DNA of 64,000 nucleotides from Novosphingobium sp. UBA6272 (GCF_002440635.1 NZ_DJUW01000002.1:62001-126000); one strand, 5' to 3'. Positions 17,207 through 26,171 are shown, counted from the first letter of the stretch. Numbers and translations are program-made. The notes: generated by a model not told the origin, from the sequence alone.

Positions 17207-17228
17207 CGCAGCCCTCCGCAGGAGGAAT

Positions 17229-17531
17229 TCAGTACTTGAGCTGGCGTTCGTAGAGATCGCGGTAATGCTGGATCCGTGTGACCCGCAGGCCCTGCATGCC
17301 CGAACGATCAACCGCGCGCTGCCACGACGCGAACTCTTCGAGCGTCAGGTTGTAACGCTCGCAGACCTCGTCGATGGTCAGCAGTCCGCCGTTGACGGCG
17401 GCCACGACCTCGGCCTTGCGGCGCACCACCCAACGGGTCGTGGTCGGAGCCGGCAACGAATCAATGGTCAACGGCTCGCCAAGCGGGCCGATTACCATCG
17501 CGGGTCGAATCTTCTGGTTCTCGATCATCAT
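17229..17531 (-). CDS. sciP: CtrA inhibitor SciP (DUF1153)
   Basis: A 100-residue helix-turn-helix protein. In Caulobacter, SciP binds CtrA at promoters and blocks activation of its target genes in G1. The sequence carries the family core almost in full: IRPAMVIGPLGEPLTIDSLP, TRWVVRRKAEVVAAVNGGLL, then TIDEVCERYNLTLEEFASW and a final RVTRIQHYRDL. Either of two adjacent ATGs (17531 or 17528) can be the start; the first overlaps the stop of the upstream small gene. This is a strong alphaproteobacterial marker. Confidence 0.93.
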   Translation of the reverse strand: MMIENQKIRPAMVIGPLGEPLTIDSLPAPTTTRWVVRRKAEVVAAVNGGLLTIDEVCERYNLTLEEFASWQRAVDRSGMQGLRVTRIQHYRDLYERQLKY

Positions 17532-17830
17532 TGTCCTCGACCGCCGGCGGTGGTTTTTCCGGCGAAGGCAGCTTCCATGCCTTGGGCACGTTTGCCATCT
17601 GCTAAATCAGTTCGGTTAACGGAGCGTGAGGTATTGGCCCCCGCTGAATTCCACTGTTCAAAACTGCCCGCCCGAACAGATCCGTTTCGCCCAAGCTCCC
17701 CTGCAGCTGCGTGCGCGGCGGTGAGCCGGGCGTGCAGGTCCGACCAGGCGAGTCCGGTTTCAACCGAACCCGGCAGCTGCGGCCCAAGTCGGCCGCGAAG
17801 GCTGGCAATAAGGTCTTTGGCGATTTCCAT
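17528..17830 (-). CDS. Unknown 100-residue protein translationally coupled to sciP
   Basis: I do not recognise this protein. The N-terminal half looks folded and helical (EIAKDLIASLRGRLG, LAWSDLHARLTAAHAAAGEL). The second half is Gly/Ser/Asn-rich and probably disordered. ATG 17830 has a purine-rich GCAGGC upstream, and the TGA stop overlaps the sciP start (ATGA), which is good evidence that it is a real gene cotranslated with sciP. It could set SciP levels or take part in the same control, but nothing in the sequence proves that. Confidence 0.65.
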   Translation of the reverse strand: MEIAKDLIASLRGRLGPQLPGSVETGLAWSDLHARLTAAHAAAGELGRNGSVRAGSFEQWNSAGANTSRSVNRTDLADGKRAQGMEAAFAGKTTAGGRGQ

Positions 17831-17862
17831 GAGCCTGCTTCTACGCGGCTATGGTCAAGATC

Positions 17863-17883
17863 GGGTAAAGCCGGGGTTTACCC
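17863..17883. promoter_or_regulatory. Perfect inverted repeat in the sciP operon / mnmA divergent promoter region
   Basis: GGGTAAA (17863-17869) and TTTACCC (17877-17883) are perfect inverted arms seven bases apart, 33 bases upstream of the minus-strand gene start at 17830. The spacing fits a dimeric regulator. A consensus -35, TTGACA (17888-17893), pointing at mnmA starts five bases further on; its -10 at 17 spacing is poor. Confidence 0.4.
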
Positions 17884-17953
17884 CTCGTTGACATTGCTTA
17901 CCGAATTGCAGCAAGCTTTCCCGCGCCGCCTTCCCGGTGTAAGGCGCGCCGCG

Positions 17954-19108
17954 ATGACCCCCGCCCTGCCCCTTTCCGCGACCCTCCCGGACGCCGCCGA
18001 GCTGTTCCAGCTGTCTGGGCCGATGGCGGGGAAACGGATCGTCGTCGCCATGTCGGGCGGGGTCGACAGCTCGGTGGTGGCCGCGCTCGCCGCGCGCAGC
18101 GGGGCCGAGGTTCTGGGCGTGACGCTGCAGCTCTACGATTCGGGCGCGGCCGCCGCGCGCAAGGGCGCTTGCTGTGCCGGAGACGATATTCGCGATGCCC
18201 GCGCCGTCGCCGACCGGCTGGGCATTGCCCATTACGTGATCGATCACGAAAGCCGTTTCCGCGAAGAAGTGGTCGAGCGTTTTGCCGACGATTACCTTGC
18301 CGGACGCACCCCGATCCCCTGCATCCGCTGCAATATGGGACCGAAGTTCACCGATCTGCTGGCGATGGCGCGCGAGTTTGGGGCCGATTGCCTGGCCACC
18401 GGGCACTATGTCCGCCGCCAGATTGGCCAGGCCGGGCCTGAGCTACACCGCGCACTCGATCCGGCCCGCGACCAGTCCTATTTTCTCTACGGCACCACCG
18501 ATGCCCAGCTCGATTTCCTGCGCTTTCCGCTGGGCGGACTGCCCAAGTCGCAGGTCCGCGTGATCGCCGAGGCCGAAGGGCTGCGGGTTGCCGCCAAGCC
18601 CGACAGTCAAGACATCTGCTTCGTGCCCGATGGCAACTATGCAAAGATCGTCCGCGCGGTCCGGCCCGAAGGCGGCGAGCCGGGCGAGATCGTTCATGCT
18701 CAGAGCGGCGCGGTGCTGGGTGAGCATCGCGGGATCATCCACTACACTGTCGGCCAGCGCCGCGGGCTGGAGATCGGCGGTCAGCCCGAGCCGCTTTACG
18801 TTACCGGGATCGATGCGCCGAACCGCCAGGTCCTGGTCGGCCCGAAGCACCTGCTGGCGGTCAGCGCGGCACGGATCAGCGAAACCAATCGAATCGGCCC
18901 GCTGCCCGATGCGCCGCTGACCGCCAAGGTCCGCTCGCTGGCGCGGCCAGTTCCGGTCGTGCTCGAGGGATTGCTGGGCGACGGCGCGGAGGTAACGATT
19001 CGCTTTGCCCAGCCCGAATATGGTGTCGCCCCTGGCCAGGCCGCAGTACTCTATGCGGGCGACCGCGTGGTTGGTGGCGGCTGGATCGAGACTGCCGAAC
19101 CGGCCTGA
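17954..19108 (+). CDS. mnmA: tRNA-specific 2-thiouridylase MnmA
   Basis: Adds sulfur to U34 of tRNA-Lys, -Glu and -Gln. At 384 residues from ATG 17954 it is slightly longer than average because of a 25-residue N-terminal lead. The PP-loop ATP site is VVAMSGGVDSSVV. The catalytic Cys pair is Cys126 (in CIRCNMGPKF) and Cys222 (in SQDICFVPDG). A run of upstream in-frame codons lacks a better start. It is divergent from the sciP operon and ends just before manA. Confidence 0.96.
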   Translation: MTPALPLSATLPDAAELFQLSGPMAGKRIVVAMSGGVDSSVVAALAARSGAEVLGVTLQLYDSGAAAARKGACCAGDDIRDARAVADRLGIAHYVIDHESRFREEVVERFADDYLAGRTPIPCIRCNMGPKFTDLLAMAREFGADCLATGHYVRRQIGQAGPELHRALDPARDQSYFLYGTTDAQLDFLRFPLGGLPKSQVRVIAEAEGLRVAAKPDSQDICFVPDGNYAKIVRAVRPEGGEPGEIVHAQSGAVLGEHRGIIHYTVGQRRGLEIGGQPEPLYVTGIDAPNRQVLVGPKHLLAVSAARISETNRIGPLPDAPLTAKVRSLARPVPVVLEGLLGDGAEVTIRFAQPEYGVAPGQAAVLYAGDRVVGGGWIETAEPA

Positions 19109-19120
19109 CCTGCAAAAGGT

Positions 19121-19915
19121 TCAGGCGCAGGGCTGGGCGATCAGGCTGCGACCGGCAAAGCTGACCTCGCCCAGCGAATCGGCCAGCGCGCAGTCACCGC
19201 CGCGAATCGCCGAGCCGTCGATAGTTGCGGTTCCATCGAGCGGGATCACCAGCAGGGGGCCGGCATAGCGGCGTAAAACTTCCGGATCGGGAGCGCCATC
19301 AACCCGATCGAGCCGGAAATGCGGCCCTTCGACCAGCCCGGCTGCACCCTCTTCTGCCACTTGACTGGCCAGACCCGGATCATACCGCTCGCCCAGCGCC
19401 ACTGCCATGCCCGCATCAAGGTGCAGTTCGCGCGGACGGCCATAGTCATATAGGCGGTAGGTGATGTTGCTGTTCTGCTGGACTTCGATCAGGCTCAGGC
19501 CGGGCCCGATCGCATGAACCGTTCCGGCGGGAATATAAAAGAAGTCCCCGGCCTTGACAGGATGCCAATCGATCAGGTCCTCGATCGAGCCATCCAGCGC
19601 GGCGGCTCGCATCGCATTGGCGGCGATCGGACAGCGAAAACCGATGCCCAGTCTGGCGCCGGGCTCGGCCGCCAGAATCAGCCAGCATTCTTCCTTGCCG
19701 CGGTGGCCTGAAGGCGCCTGCGCGTCCGAAGGATGGACCTGCACCGACAGGGCCTGGCTGGTGAAGATGTATTTGACCAGCAGGTCATCGAGCCGCGCTG
19801 GCGGCTCAAACCAGACTTCACCGATCGTCTTGCCCGGCGGCGCAACGAACGGCGGCGGCAGATCCTGCCGTCCCCAAGGCCGTTCGACCATTCGGGTTGG
19901 CAGCTTGCCGCTCAC
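19121..19915 (-). CDS. manA: Mannose-6-phosphate isomerase, class I
   Basis: Interconverts fructose-6-P and mannose-6-P, the first step to GDP-mannose for exopolysaccharide or glycan synthesis. At 264 residues it is the short class I form. Zinc-site blocks are visible: SVQVHPSD, KEECWLIL and IPAGTVHAIG, followed by the late QNSNITYRLYDYGR block. The GTG start at 19915 overlaps the manC stop (GTGA), so the two are coupled. Confidence 0.9.
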   Translation of the reverse strand: MSGKLPTRMVERPWGRQDLPPPFVAPPGKTIGEVWFEPPARLDDLLVKYIFTSQALSVQVHPSDAQAPSGHRGKEECWLILAAEPGARLGIGFRCPIAANAMRAAALDGSIEDLIDWHPVKAGDFFYIPAGTVHAIGPGLSLIEVQQNSNITYRLYDYGRPRELHLDAGMAVALGERYDPGLASQVAEEGAAGLVEGPHFRLDRVDGAPDPEVLRRYAGPLLVIPLDGTATIDGSAIRGGDCALADSLGEVSFAGRSLIAQPCA

Positions 19916-20955
19916 TGGTTGGCGGCTCCATCGAGTTTGCCGACCAGCTGCGCTCCGGCGCGGGTCGTGACCAGCACTTCGTTGCCATCGACCACGATCA
20001 CCACGTCTTCGAGCCCGATCGCGGAAACCCGCGGGCCATCGCTCTCGATCAGGACATTGCGGCAATCGACCAGTTCGGCGGGGCCCTTGACCGCGTTGCC
20101 CGACGCGTCGCGGGGCCGCGCGGCCAGCAGCGCATCCCAGTTACCGATATCTGACCAGCCCATCGCGGCCGGAACCATCGCGGCACGGGCGGTGTTCTCC
20201 ATCACCGCATAGTCGACCGATTCGCTGTTGATGGCCGCGAAAGCTTCCGGATCGGGATGGAACCGTGCGCCTTGGCTGTGCCCGCCCGCTACAGCCTTGC
20301 GCGCCATAGCCGCAATCTCGGGCCGGTGCGCTGCCAGTTCATCCAGAAAGGTCCCGGCGCGAAAGGCAAAGATCCCGCCGTTCCAGGCATAGCCGCCGTC
20401 GGCCAGGAATTGTCTCGCCCGCTCAAGATCGGGCTTTTCGACGAACTGCGCCACCTTGAAGCCCAGCGCGCCAATCGGCTCGCCCCGGCGCAGATAGCCG
20501 AATCCGGTTTCAGGCGCGGTCGCTTCGATTCCGAAGGACACCAGCCAGCCTTCTGCTGCCAGCTCCGCCGCAGCATGAGCCGCAGCCTGGAATGCCGCGG
20601 CATCGGCAATGTGATGATCGCTCGGGCAGACCAGCATCACCGCGTCTTCCGGCAGGCGCAGCGCCGCCAACGCAATCGCGGCAGCGGTATTGCGGGCGCA
20701 GGGCTCGACGATCGTCTCTCCTCCCACGCCGGCGGGCCATTGCGCCTCGACATGGGCAAGATGCGCGGCGCCGGTCACCACGATCGGCACGGCAAAACCT
20801 GCGGCAGCAGGGCAGCGCGCGAGGGTCGCCTCGAACAGGGTGCCGTCGCCGACCAAGGGCAGGAACGGCTTGGGCTTGGCCACCCGGCTGCGCGGCCACA
20901 ACCGTGTGCCGCTGCCGCCGCAAAGCACCACGGGATGGATTTGGGGGTTGTTCAT
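19912..20955 (-). CDS. manC: Mannose-1-phosphate guanylyltransferase
   Basis: Makes GDP-mannose from GTP and mannose-1-P. The 347-residue protein has the nucleotidyltransferase signature VVLCGGSGTRLWPRSR, the block FVEKPDLERA, and the sugar-site block YAWNGGIFAF. It lacks the fused C-terminal isomerase domain of longer ManC/AlgA enzymes; that activity is encoded by the coupled downstream manA. The start is ATG 20955. Confidence 0.93.
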   Translation of the reverse strand: MNNPQIHPVVLCGGSGTRLWPRSRVAKPKPFLPLVGDGTLFEATLARCPAAAGFAVPIVVTGAAHLAHVEAQWPAGVGGETIVEPCARNTAAAIALAALRLPEDAVMLVCPSDHHIADAAAFQAAAHAAAELAAEGWLVSFGIEATAPETGFGYLRRGEPIGALGFKVAQFVEKPDLERARQFLADGGYAWNGGIFAFRAGTFLDELAAHRPEIAAMARKAVAGGHSQGARFHPDPEAFAAINSESVDYAVMENTARAAMVPAAMGWSDIGNWDALLAARPRDASGNAVKGPAELVDCRNVLIESDGPRVSAIGLEDVVIVVDGNEVLVTTRAGAQLVGKLDGAANQ

Positions 20956-21001
20956 GGCCAATCGACTAGCATAACTTCCACGCGATGGAATTGTTTCGGC
21001 G

Positions 21002-21349
21002 TCAGCTCTGCCACGGCTCAAGCTGGCAGCCCGGCCCTTCGCGGTAGGTTGCGGTCTGGCTGGAAAGCAGCGGAAAGCTGGCGGTGACGCTGCGGGCCTT
21101 GGCATCTTCGCTCAGGCGCACAAGCTCCATGCCCGGTTCGAAATCCTTCTTGCAATCGCTCAGCTCGCGCCCGCCGACGAACCGGCACGAGCAGGCGACC
21201 CGCGCACCATAGGCGGTCCCGGCCTGAGCATAGCCGTTGAGCGGCTTCCAGAACACTGCGAGCAGTGCCACGATAAGCGCCAGCCCCAGCATCAGCATGC
21301 GGCGACGCCACGGCGATCTGGTGGCAGGATTCGGTTTGACGGTTGCCAT
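21002..21349 (-). CDS. Small membrane-anchored protein of unknown function
   Basis: A 115-residue protein I cannot assign. It has one hydrophobic segment (about residues 17-37, MLMLGLALIVALLAVFW) after a basic N-terminus, then a presumably periplasmic part with a Cys motif (VACSCRFVGGRELSDCKKDF) and a final Cys (GPGCQLEPW). ATG 21349 has AAGG upstream and fits the membrane segment better than the longer start. It diverges from a serine-hydrolase lipoprotein gene only 32 bases away, so the two probably share a promoter region. Confidence 0.7.
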   Translation of the reverse strand: MATVKPNPATRSPWRRRMLMLGLALIVALLAVFWKPLNGYAQAGTAYGARVACSCRFVGGRELSDCKKDFEPGMELVRLSEDAKARSVTASFPLLSSQTATYREGPGCQLEPWQS

Positions 21350-21381
21350 TGTCGAGCCTTTGGGCGAGGGAAGCGGGCACC

Positions 21382-22497
21382 ATGCCCGGCGTTTCAAAGT
21401 CCTTTATCCTTCCCATGCTGGCTCTGCCAGCCCTGATCGGTTGCGGACAGCAAGCGCCGCAGCCGCAGCCGGAATTGGCCGAAGCCGCAGTCAAGGCGGT
21501 GATCGAAAAGCCCGGGGTCAACCGTGAGCAGCTGGCCCGATCGGTCGACACGCTGTTCAGCGCGCCCGAAAATGCAGAGACGCGGGCCGTGGTGGTGCTT
21601 CACAACGGCCAGATCGTGGCTGAACGCTATGCCCCTGGCTACCACGAAAATACCCGCTTCGTATCATGGTCGATGGCCAAGACGGTGACGGCAGTGATGA
21701 TCGGGCAGCTGGTTGCAGACGGGCGGCTGCGACTGGATGAAAGCGTGCCGATCCCGGCCTGGCAGCGCCCCGGTGATCCGCGCGGTGAGATTACCCTGCG
21801 CCAGCTGTTGCAGATGCGTTCGGGCCTGCGCCACACCGAAGCCGGCGATCCGCCCTACAACAGCGACGAGGTGCGGATGCTGTTCCTCGACGGACGCGAC
21901 GCCATGGCCGCCTATGCCGAGGCCCAGCCGCTGGAAGCCGATCCAGGTTCCAAGTTCGAATATTCTAGCGCCACGACAGTGATCCTGGCTGACCTAGCCA
22001 CCCGCGCCTTGACAAGCAGCAACGATCCGCAAGAGCGGATCCGCATTGTCCGCGAATACCTCCGCACCCGCCTGTTCGAACCGATCGGCATGAAAAGCAT
22101 GGTCCCCGAATTCGACGCCTCGGGCACCCTGATCGGCGGCAGCCTGATCCACGGCAGCGCGCGTGACTGGGCCAAGTTCGGCGAATTCCTGCGCAACCGC
22201 GGCGCGGTGAAGGGCGCCCAACTGGTTCCATCAGCCTGGATCGATTTCATGACCACCCCCAGCCCGCGCAACCGCAGCTATGGGGCGCAGACCTGGCTCA
22301 ATCTGCCTGGACCGGACGGCTTGGTCCAATGGCCCGGGGCCAGCCCGGCAACCTTTTCAATGAACGGCCATCTGGGCCAGTATGTGGTGATCAGCCGGGA
22401 CAACGGCGTGGTCGCGGTCCGGCTGGGCAAAACCCAGGACGGCGTGCACGAGCCTGTCCGTGCCGCGATTGCCCGGATTGTGACCCTTTTCCCATAG
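21382..22497 (+). CDS. Serine hydrolase lipoprotein (class C beta-lactamase / esterase family)
   Basis: A 371-residue envelope enzyme of the beta-lactamase-related family. The signal peptide ends in the lipobox LIGC. The active-site SxxK is in VSWSMAKTV, and the second motif is YSS (FEYSSATTVIL) in place of the YAN/YSN of true class C lactamases. Most such proteins are esterases or peptidases, so antibiotic hydrolysis should not be assumed. The start is ATG 21382 after GAGGGAAG. It converges on the CDF transporter gene with a 21-base gap. Confidence 0.88.
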   Translation: MPGVSKSFILPMLALPALIGCGQQAPQPQPELAEAAVKAVIEKPGVNREQLARSVDTLFSAPENAETRAVVVLHNGQIVAERYAPGYHENTRFVSWSMAKTVTAVMIGQLVADGRLRLDESVPIPAWQRPGDPRGEITLRQLLQMRSGLRHTEAGDPPYNSDEVRMLFLDGRDAMAAYAEAQPLEADPGSKFEYSSATTVILADLATRALTSSNDPQERIRIVREYLRTRLFEPIGMKSMVPEFDASGTLIGGSLIHGSARDWAKFGEFLRNRGAVKGAQLVPSAWIDFMTTPSPRNRSYGAQTWLNLPGPDGLVQWPGASPATFSMNGHLGQYVVISRDNGVVAVRLGKTQDGVHEPVRAAIARIVTLFP

Positions 22498-22518
22498 CGC
22501 CGCAATTCGAGAGCATAT

Positions 22519-23433
22519 CTAAAGCTTGGCGAGCAGGTCTTCCGACGACAGGTCGGTCGGATCGACATGGCCTTCGGGATCGGGATGGATCAGGATCTCC
22601 ACGCCCGGAAATTCCTTTGCCAGGATCGCCTCGACCTCGTCCATTACCACATGGGCTTCGGCAATCGTCATGTGGGGATCGACCGCCAGGTGGAACTGCA
22701 CGAAATCGCGATCCCCTGAAGTGCGGGTGCGCAGATCGTGCAGGCCCTTGATCTCCGGATGGCGCGCCACTGCCTCAAGGAATGATGCCTTGCGTTCATC
22801 CGGCCATTCATGGTCCATCAGCTGGTCAACGGCTTGCTGCGAAGCACCCCAGGCCCCCCAGCCGAGCCACAAGGCGATGGCGAGGCCGAAGAACGGATCG
22901 GCTCCCGCGATCCCCGCATACTGATCAAGCGCCAGCGCGGCGATCACCGCGAGGTTGAGCAGCAGGTCGGACTGGTAGTGGACATGATCGGTGCTGATCG
23001 CGAGGCTGCCGGTCTTGCGGATCACGTGACGCTGCCAAGCCAGAAGCGCAAAGGTGGCAGCCATCGCAATCAGCGAAACGGCGATCCCGCCCTCCGCCCC
23101 TTGCGGCCGGGTTCCCGCGATCCACTGCTCCACTGCGCGGAACGCCAGGCTGAGCGCCGAGATCGAGATCAGCACGACCTGGAACATCGCCGCCAGCGCC
23201 TCGGCCTTGCCGTGGCCGAAGCGGTGATTCTCGTCATCGGGCTGGGCCGCAACCCAGACCCCGGCCAGGGTGGCGAGACTGGCGACGAGATCGAGCACCG
23301 TATCGGCCAGGCTGCCGAGCATGGCGGTCGACCCGGTCGCAAAGACCGCCCAGACCTTGAGCCCGACCAGCAATAGCGCGACTGCGATCGAAGCCAGCGC
23401 GGCGCTGCGATTGAGACTGGCGCTGGTACTCAT
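22519..23433 (-). CDS. Cation diffusion facilitator (CDF) metal exporter, FieF-like
   Basis: A 304-residue inner-membrane metal/proton antiporter (Zn, Fe or similar). The metal site is visible: SLADTVLDLVAS (Asp-x3-Asp) in TM2 and STDHVHYQSDLLLN (His/Asp) in TM5. The HRFGHGKAEALAAM block and the C-terminal cytoplasmic domain (HDLRTRTSGDRDFVQFHLAV) are typical. It overlaps the pdxH stop (ATGA), so it is the second gene of that operon. Confidence 0.92.
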   Translation of the reverse strand: MSTSASLNRSAALASIAVALLLVGLKVWAVFATGSTAMLGSLADTVLDLVASLATLAGVWVAAQPDDENHRFGHGKAEALAAMFQVVLISISALSLAFRAVEQWIAGTRPQGAEGGIAVSLIAMAATFALLAWQRHVIRKTGSLAISTDHVHYQSDLLLNLAVIAALALDQYAGIAGADPFFGLAIALWLGWGAWGASQQAVDQLMDHEWPDERKASFLEAVARHPEIKGLHDLRTRTSGDRDFVQFHLAVDPHMTIAEAHVVMDEVEAILAKEFPGVEILIHPDPEGHVDPTDLSSEDLLAKL

Positions 23434-24059
23434 GGATAAAGCAGCGCGCTGGTCCAGCCGCCATCGGCCGCGCGCTCGAACCGGCGGCGCTCATGCAGAC
23501 GGAAGGGGCGATCCATCCAGAATTCGAAGGCGCTGGGGGTCAGGCAGAACCCAGTCCAATGCGGCGGCCGCGGGACCTGGCCGACAAGATGCCGGGCAGT
23601 TGTTTTGGCGATCCGGGCGAGGAATTCGCCGCGCGAGGCGAGCGGTGCCGACTGGTCCGAAGCATGGGCACCCAGCTGCGAATCGCGGCTGCGGCTGGCG
23701 AAATAGGCATCGGCCATCGCGTCCGGCACCTGGGCGATCGTGCCTTCGATGCGGATCTGGCGGCGCAGCGACTTCCAGTGAAACAGCATCGCCGCCTGCG
23801 GATTGGCCAGCAGTTCCCCGCCCTTGCGGCTGTGGCTGTTGGTGTAAAACACGAAGCCGCCCTGCGGACTGAGCAGGTCCGGTCCATGATCCTTCATCAG
23901 CACCATTCGGACCGACGGAAAGGCTTCGGCAGTGGCTGTTGCCAGCGCCACCGCCTCGGGATCGTTGGGTTCGCTCTTGCGCGCCTCGGCGAACCATTCG
24001 TCGAACAGCGTAAAGGGTGCAGAATCTGGGATCGCGTTGCTGGCCTGAGCTTCATCCAT
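23430..24059 (-). CDS. pdxH: Pyridoxamine 5'-phosphate oxidase
   Basis: An FMN enzyme that makes pyridoxal 5'-phosphate from pyridoxine- or pyridoxamine-phosphate. Its 209 residues have the family blocks SVRMVLMKDHG, FVFYTNSHSRKGGELLANP, then AMLFHWKSLRRQIRIEG and SRDSQLGAHASDQS. The C-terminus ends in FEFWMDRPFRLHERRRF. ATG 24059 is chosen; ATG 24071 would add four residues. It is divergent from the DnaJ-like gene, 102 bases away. Confidence 0.94.
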   Translation of the reverse strand: MDEAQASNAIPDSAPFTLFDEWFAEARKSEPNDPEAVALATATAEAFPSVRMVLMKDHGPDLLSPQGGFVFYTNSHSRKGGELLANPQAAMLFHWKSLRRQIRIEGTIAQVPDAMADAYFASRSRDSQLGAHASDQSAPLASRGEFLARIAKTTARHLVGQVPRPPHWTGFCLTPSAFEFWMDRPFRLHERRRFERAADGGWTSALLYP

Positions 24060-24161
24060 GCCCCCGCGCATAGCGGCCCGGCCGCGCCGAAGGAAGCGCA
24101 ACCGTCTCGCAACAAGCGGCGAAACCTTGCCCTATGGGCATAACACACCTAGCTAAGCGCC

Positions 24162-25112
24162 ATGGCCGATCCCTATTCGATCCTCGGTGTGGCGCGCGGC
24201 GCGAGCGAGAAGGACATCAAGTCCGCCTATCGCAAGCTGGCGAAGGAACTCCACCCGGACCGCAACAAGGACAATCCAAAGGCTTCGGAACGCTTCTCCG
24301 AAGTCACCCGCGCCTATGACCTGCTGTCCGACAAGGACAAGCGCGCCCGGTTTGACCGCGGCGAGATCGATATCGACGGCAATCCCAGCATGGGCTTCGG
24401 CTATGGCGGTGGCGGCGGCCCGGGAGGCGGGTTCGGCGGGCGCGACCAGCGGGGGTTCCGGGCCGATGGCTTCGAAGGCTTCGGCGGGGCCGAGGGAATC
24501 GATCTTGGCGATATCTTTGATGGGCTGTTCGGCGGCCGGGGCGGAATGGGCGGGGGCTTTGGCGGCGGCCAGCAGCGTCGCGGCCCGGCACCGAAGGGCG
24601 CCAATGTACAGTACAAGCTCGGCGTATCGCTGCCCGACGCGGCAATGCAGGCGACCCAGCGGATCACCCTGGCCGACGGCAAGACGATCGATCTGAAGCT
24701 GCCTGCAGGGGTTGAAGACGGCACCCAGATGCGCCTTGCCGGCAAAGGTGAGCCCGGCCCGGGCGGCAACGGCGATGCGATCGTGGTGATCCACCTGCAG
24801 CCGCATCCGTTCTTTCGCCGCGATGGCGACAATCTGCGGCTCGACCTTCCGATCAGCCTCGATGAGGCAGTGAACGGGGCCAAAGTCAAAGTGCCGACGC
24901 CTGAGGGCGCGGTGATGCTGACTGTCGCGCCGGGGACCAGCTCGGGCAAGACCCTGCGTCTCAAGGGCAAGGGCTTCAGCCGCAAGGACGGAGCCCGCGG
25001 CGACCAGCTGGTGACAATCGAGGTGCAGCTGCCGGAAAGTGACGACGACCTCGCCCGGCGGCTCGACGGCTGGCGCGATCCACGCAACCTGCGCGCCCGG
25101 CTGGGCGTCTGA
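24162..25112 (+). CDS. DnaJ-family cochaperone without zinc finger (CbpA type)
   Basis: A 316-residue Hsp40 that would stimulate DnaK. It has a J domain (residues 1-70) with the HPD motif in KELHPDRNK, a long Gly/Phe-rich linker (about 78-140), then two beta-sandwich C-terminal domains (about 145-305) with no CxxCxGxG zinc repeats. It is therefore class II, like CbpA. The start ATG is preceded by a short gap to the divergent pdxH. The BrkB gene begins 15 bases after it. Confidence 0.93.
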   Translation: MADPYSILGVARGASEKDIKSAYRKLAKELHPDRNKDNPKASERFSEVTRAYDLLSDKDKRARFDRGEIDIDGNPSMGFGYGGGGGPGGGFGGRDQRGFRADGFEGFGGAEGIDLGDIFDGLFGGRGGMGGGFGGGQQRRGPAPKGANVQYKLGVSLPDAAMQATQRITLADGKTIDLKLPAGVEDGTQMRLAGKGEPGPGGNGDAIVVIHLQPHPFFRRDGDNLRLDLPISLDEAVNGAKVKVPTPEGAVMLTVAPGTSSGKTLRLKGKGFSRKDGARGDQLVTIEVQLPESDDDLARRLDGWRDPRNLRARLGV

Positions 25113-25127
25113 GGTCGGACGGCAAGC

Positions 25128-26171
25128 GTGGAGGAGCGAGCACCGGACGATGCGCATCTGCCGCCGTTGGCAATGCCCGACCTGTCGCCAGAAGCGCGCC
25201 GGAAACGGGCCCGCGATCACCTTAAAGAGGCTTACGACGAACATGTCGGGCCGCAGGGCCGGTTCTGGAACTCGCGCCCGTTCAGGGTCCTCGCGCGGGT
25301 TTGGACCGGGGCCTATCACGATGGCTTCATCCACGCCGGGAACCTCGCCTATATGGCGATCCTGGCGCTTTTCCCGTTCTTCGTCACGGTCGGCGCGGTG
25401 TTCAGCCTGATTGGCGAGCAAGCCCAACGCGAAGCTTCGGTCCATGCTTTCCTCAAGGCCATGCCGCCAATCGTCGCGACTGCACTGGAGCCGGTCGCGA
25501 TGGACGTGATCGTGGCCCGCAGCGGCTGGCTGCTGTGGATTGGCGGGCTGGTCGGGCTGTGGACCGTCGGCAGTCTGATCGAGACTATTCGCGATATCCT
25601 GCGCCGCGCCTATGGCACACGTGAAACCTATGCCTATTGGCGCTACCGCCTGATTTCCACCGGGGTGATCGTGGTCGCGGTGGTGGCTTTGCTGTTCAGC
25701 CTGATCGTGCAGGTCGCGATCGGGGCGACGCAAGAAGTGATTCAGGCAGGGTATCCCCGCTTTGCCGACTGGATTGGCACCCTTGGCACTTCGCGGCTTG
25801 CTCCGGCGCTGGTGATTTATGCGGCGCTCTATTTTCTGTTCTTCACGCTCACTCCAAGCGCCTATCGCAAGCGCCGCTATCCCAAGTGGCCCGGCGCGCT
25901 GCTGGTAACCGTGTGGTGGGCGGCGGTCAGCGCGGCCTTGCCGGCGCTGCTTCACCGCTTTTTCACCTATGACCTCACCTATGGCAGCCTGGCCGGGGTG
26001 ATGATCGCGCTTTTCTTTTTCTGGCTGGTTGGCTTAGGACTGGTAGTAGGTGCTGAACTGAATGCCGCATTGGCCGAGAGTCCCGAAGAACAGGATCTGC
26101 TTGGCCGCTGGCGGGAAGAACACCGGCAAAAGAAGTCCGCCGCAAATACCGATGACGGGGTGAACGCATGA
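25128..26171 (+). CDS. YihY/BrkB family membrane protein
   Basis: A 347-residue inner-membrane protein with about six hydrophobic segments (from about residue 65 to 315) and typical family blocks (AYHDGFIHAGNLAYMAILALFPF; FFFWLVGLGLVVGAELNA). The old label 'ribonuclease BN' is wrong for this family. A transport role is suspected; the substrate is unknown. I start at GTG 25128; ATG 25173 is an alternative, and neither has a strong ribosome site. The stop overlaps the fabI start (ATGA). Confidence 0.9.
   Translation: MEERAPDDAHLPPLAMPDLSPEARRKRARDHLKEAYDEHVGPQGRFWNSRPFRVLARVWTGAYHDGFIHAGNLAYMAILALFPFFVTVGAVFSLIGEQAQREASVHAFLKAMPPIVATALEPVAMDVIVARSGWLLWIGGLVGLWTVGSLIETIRDILRRAYGTRETYAYWRYRLISTGVIVVAVVALLFSLIVQVAIGATQEVIQAGYPRFADWIGTLGTSRLAPALVIYAALYFLFFTLTPSAYRKRRYPKWPGALLVTVWWAAVSAALPALLHRFFTYDLTYGSLAGVMIALFFFWLVGLGLVVGAELNAALAESPEEQDLLGRWREEHRQKKSAANTDDGVNA

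Noticed and set aside
16949..17228. A forward gene in the gap between the fusion protein and sciP
   Set aside because: The frame starting at 17157 continues antisense through sciP and its partner and lacks a ribosome site; the gap is better explained by a promoter and a hairpin.
21382..22497. True class C beta-lactamase
   Set aside because: The YxN motif is YSS and the protein is a lipoprotein of the general serine-hydrolase group; resistance cannot be inferred.
24153..25955. Open frame of 600 codons antisense to the DnaJ-like and BrkB genes
   Set aside because: It spans two clear genes on the other strand and has no start signal or recognisable domain.
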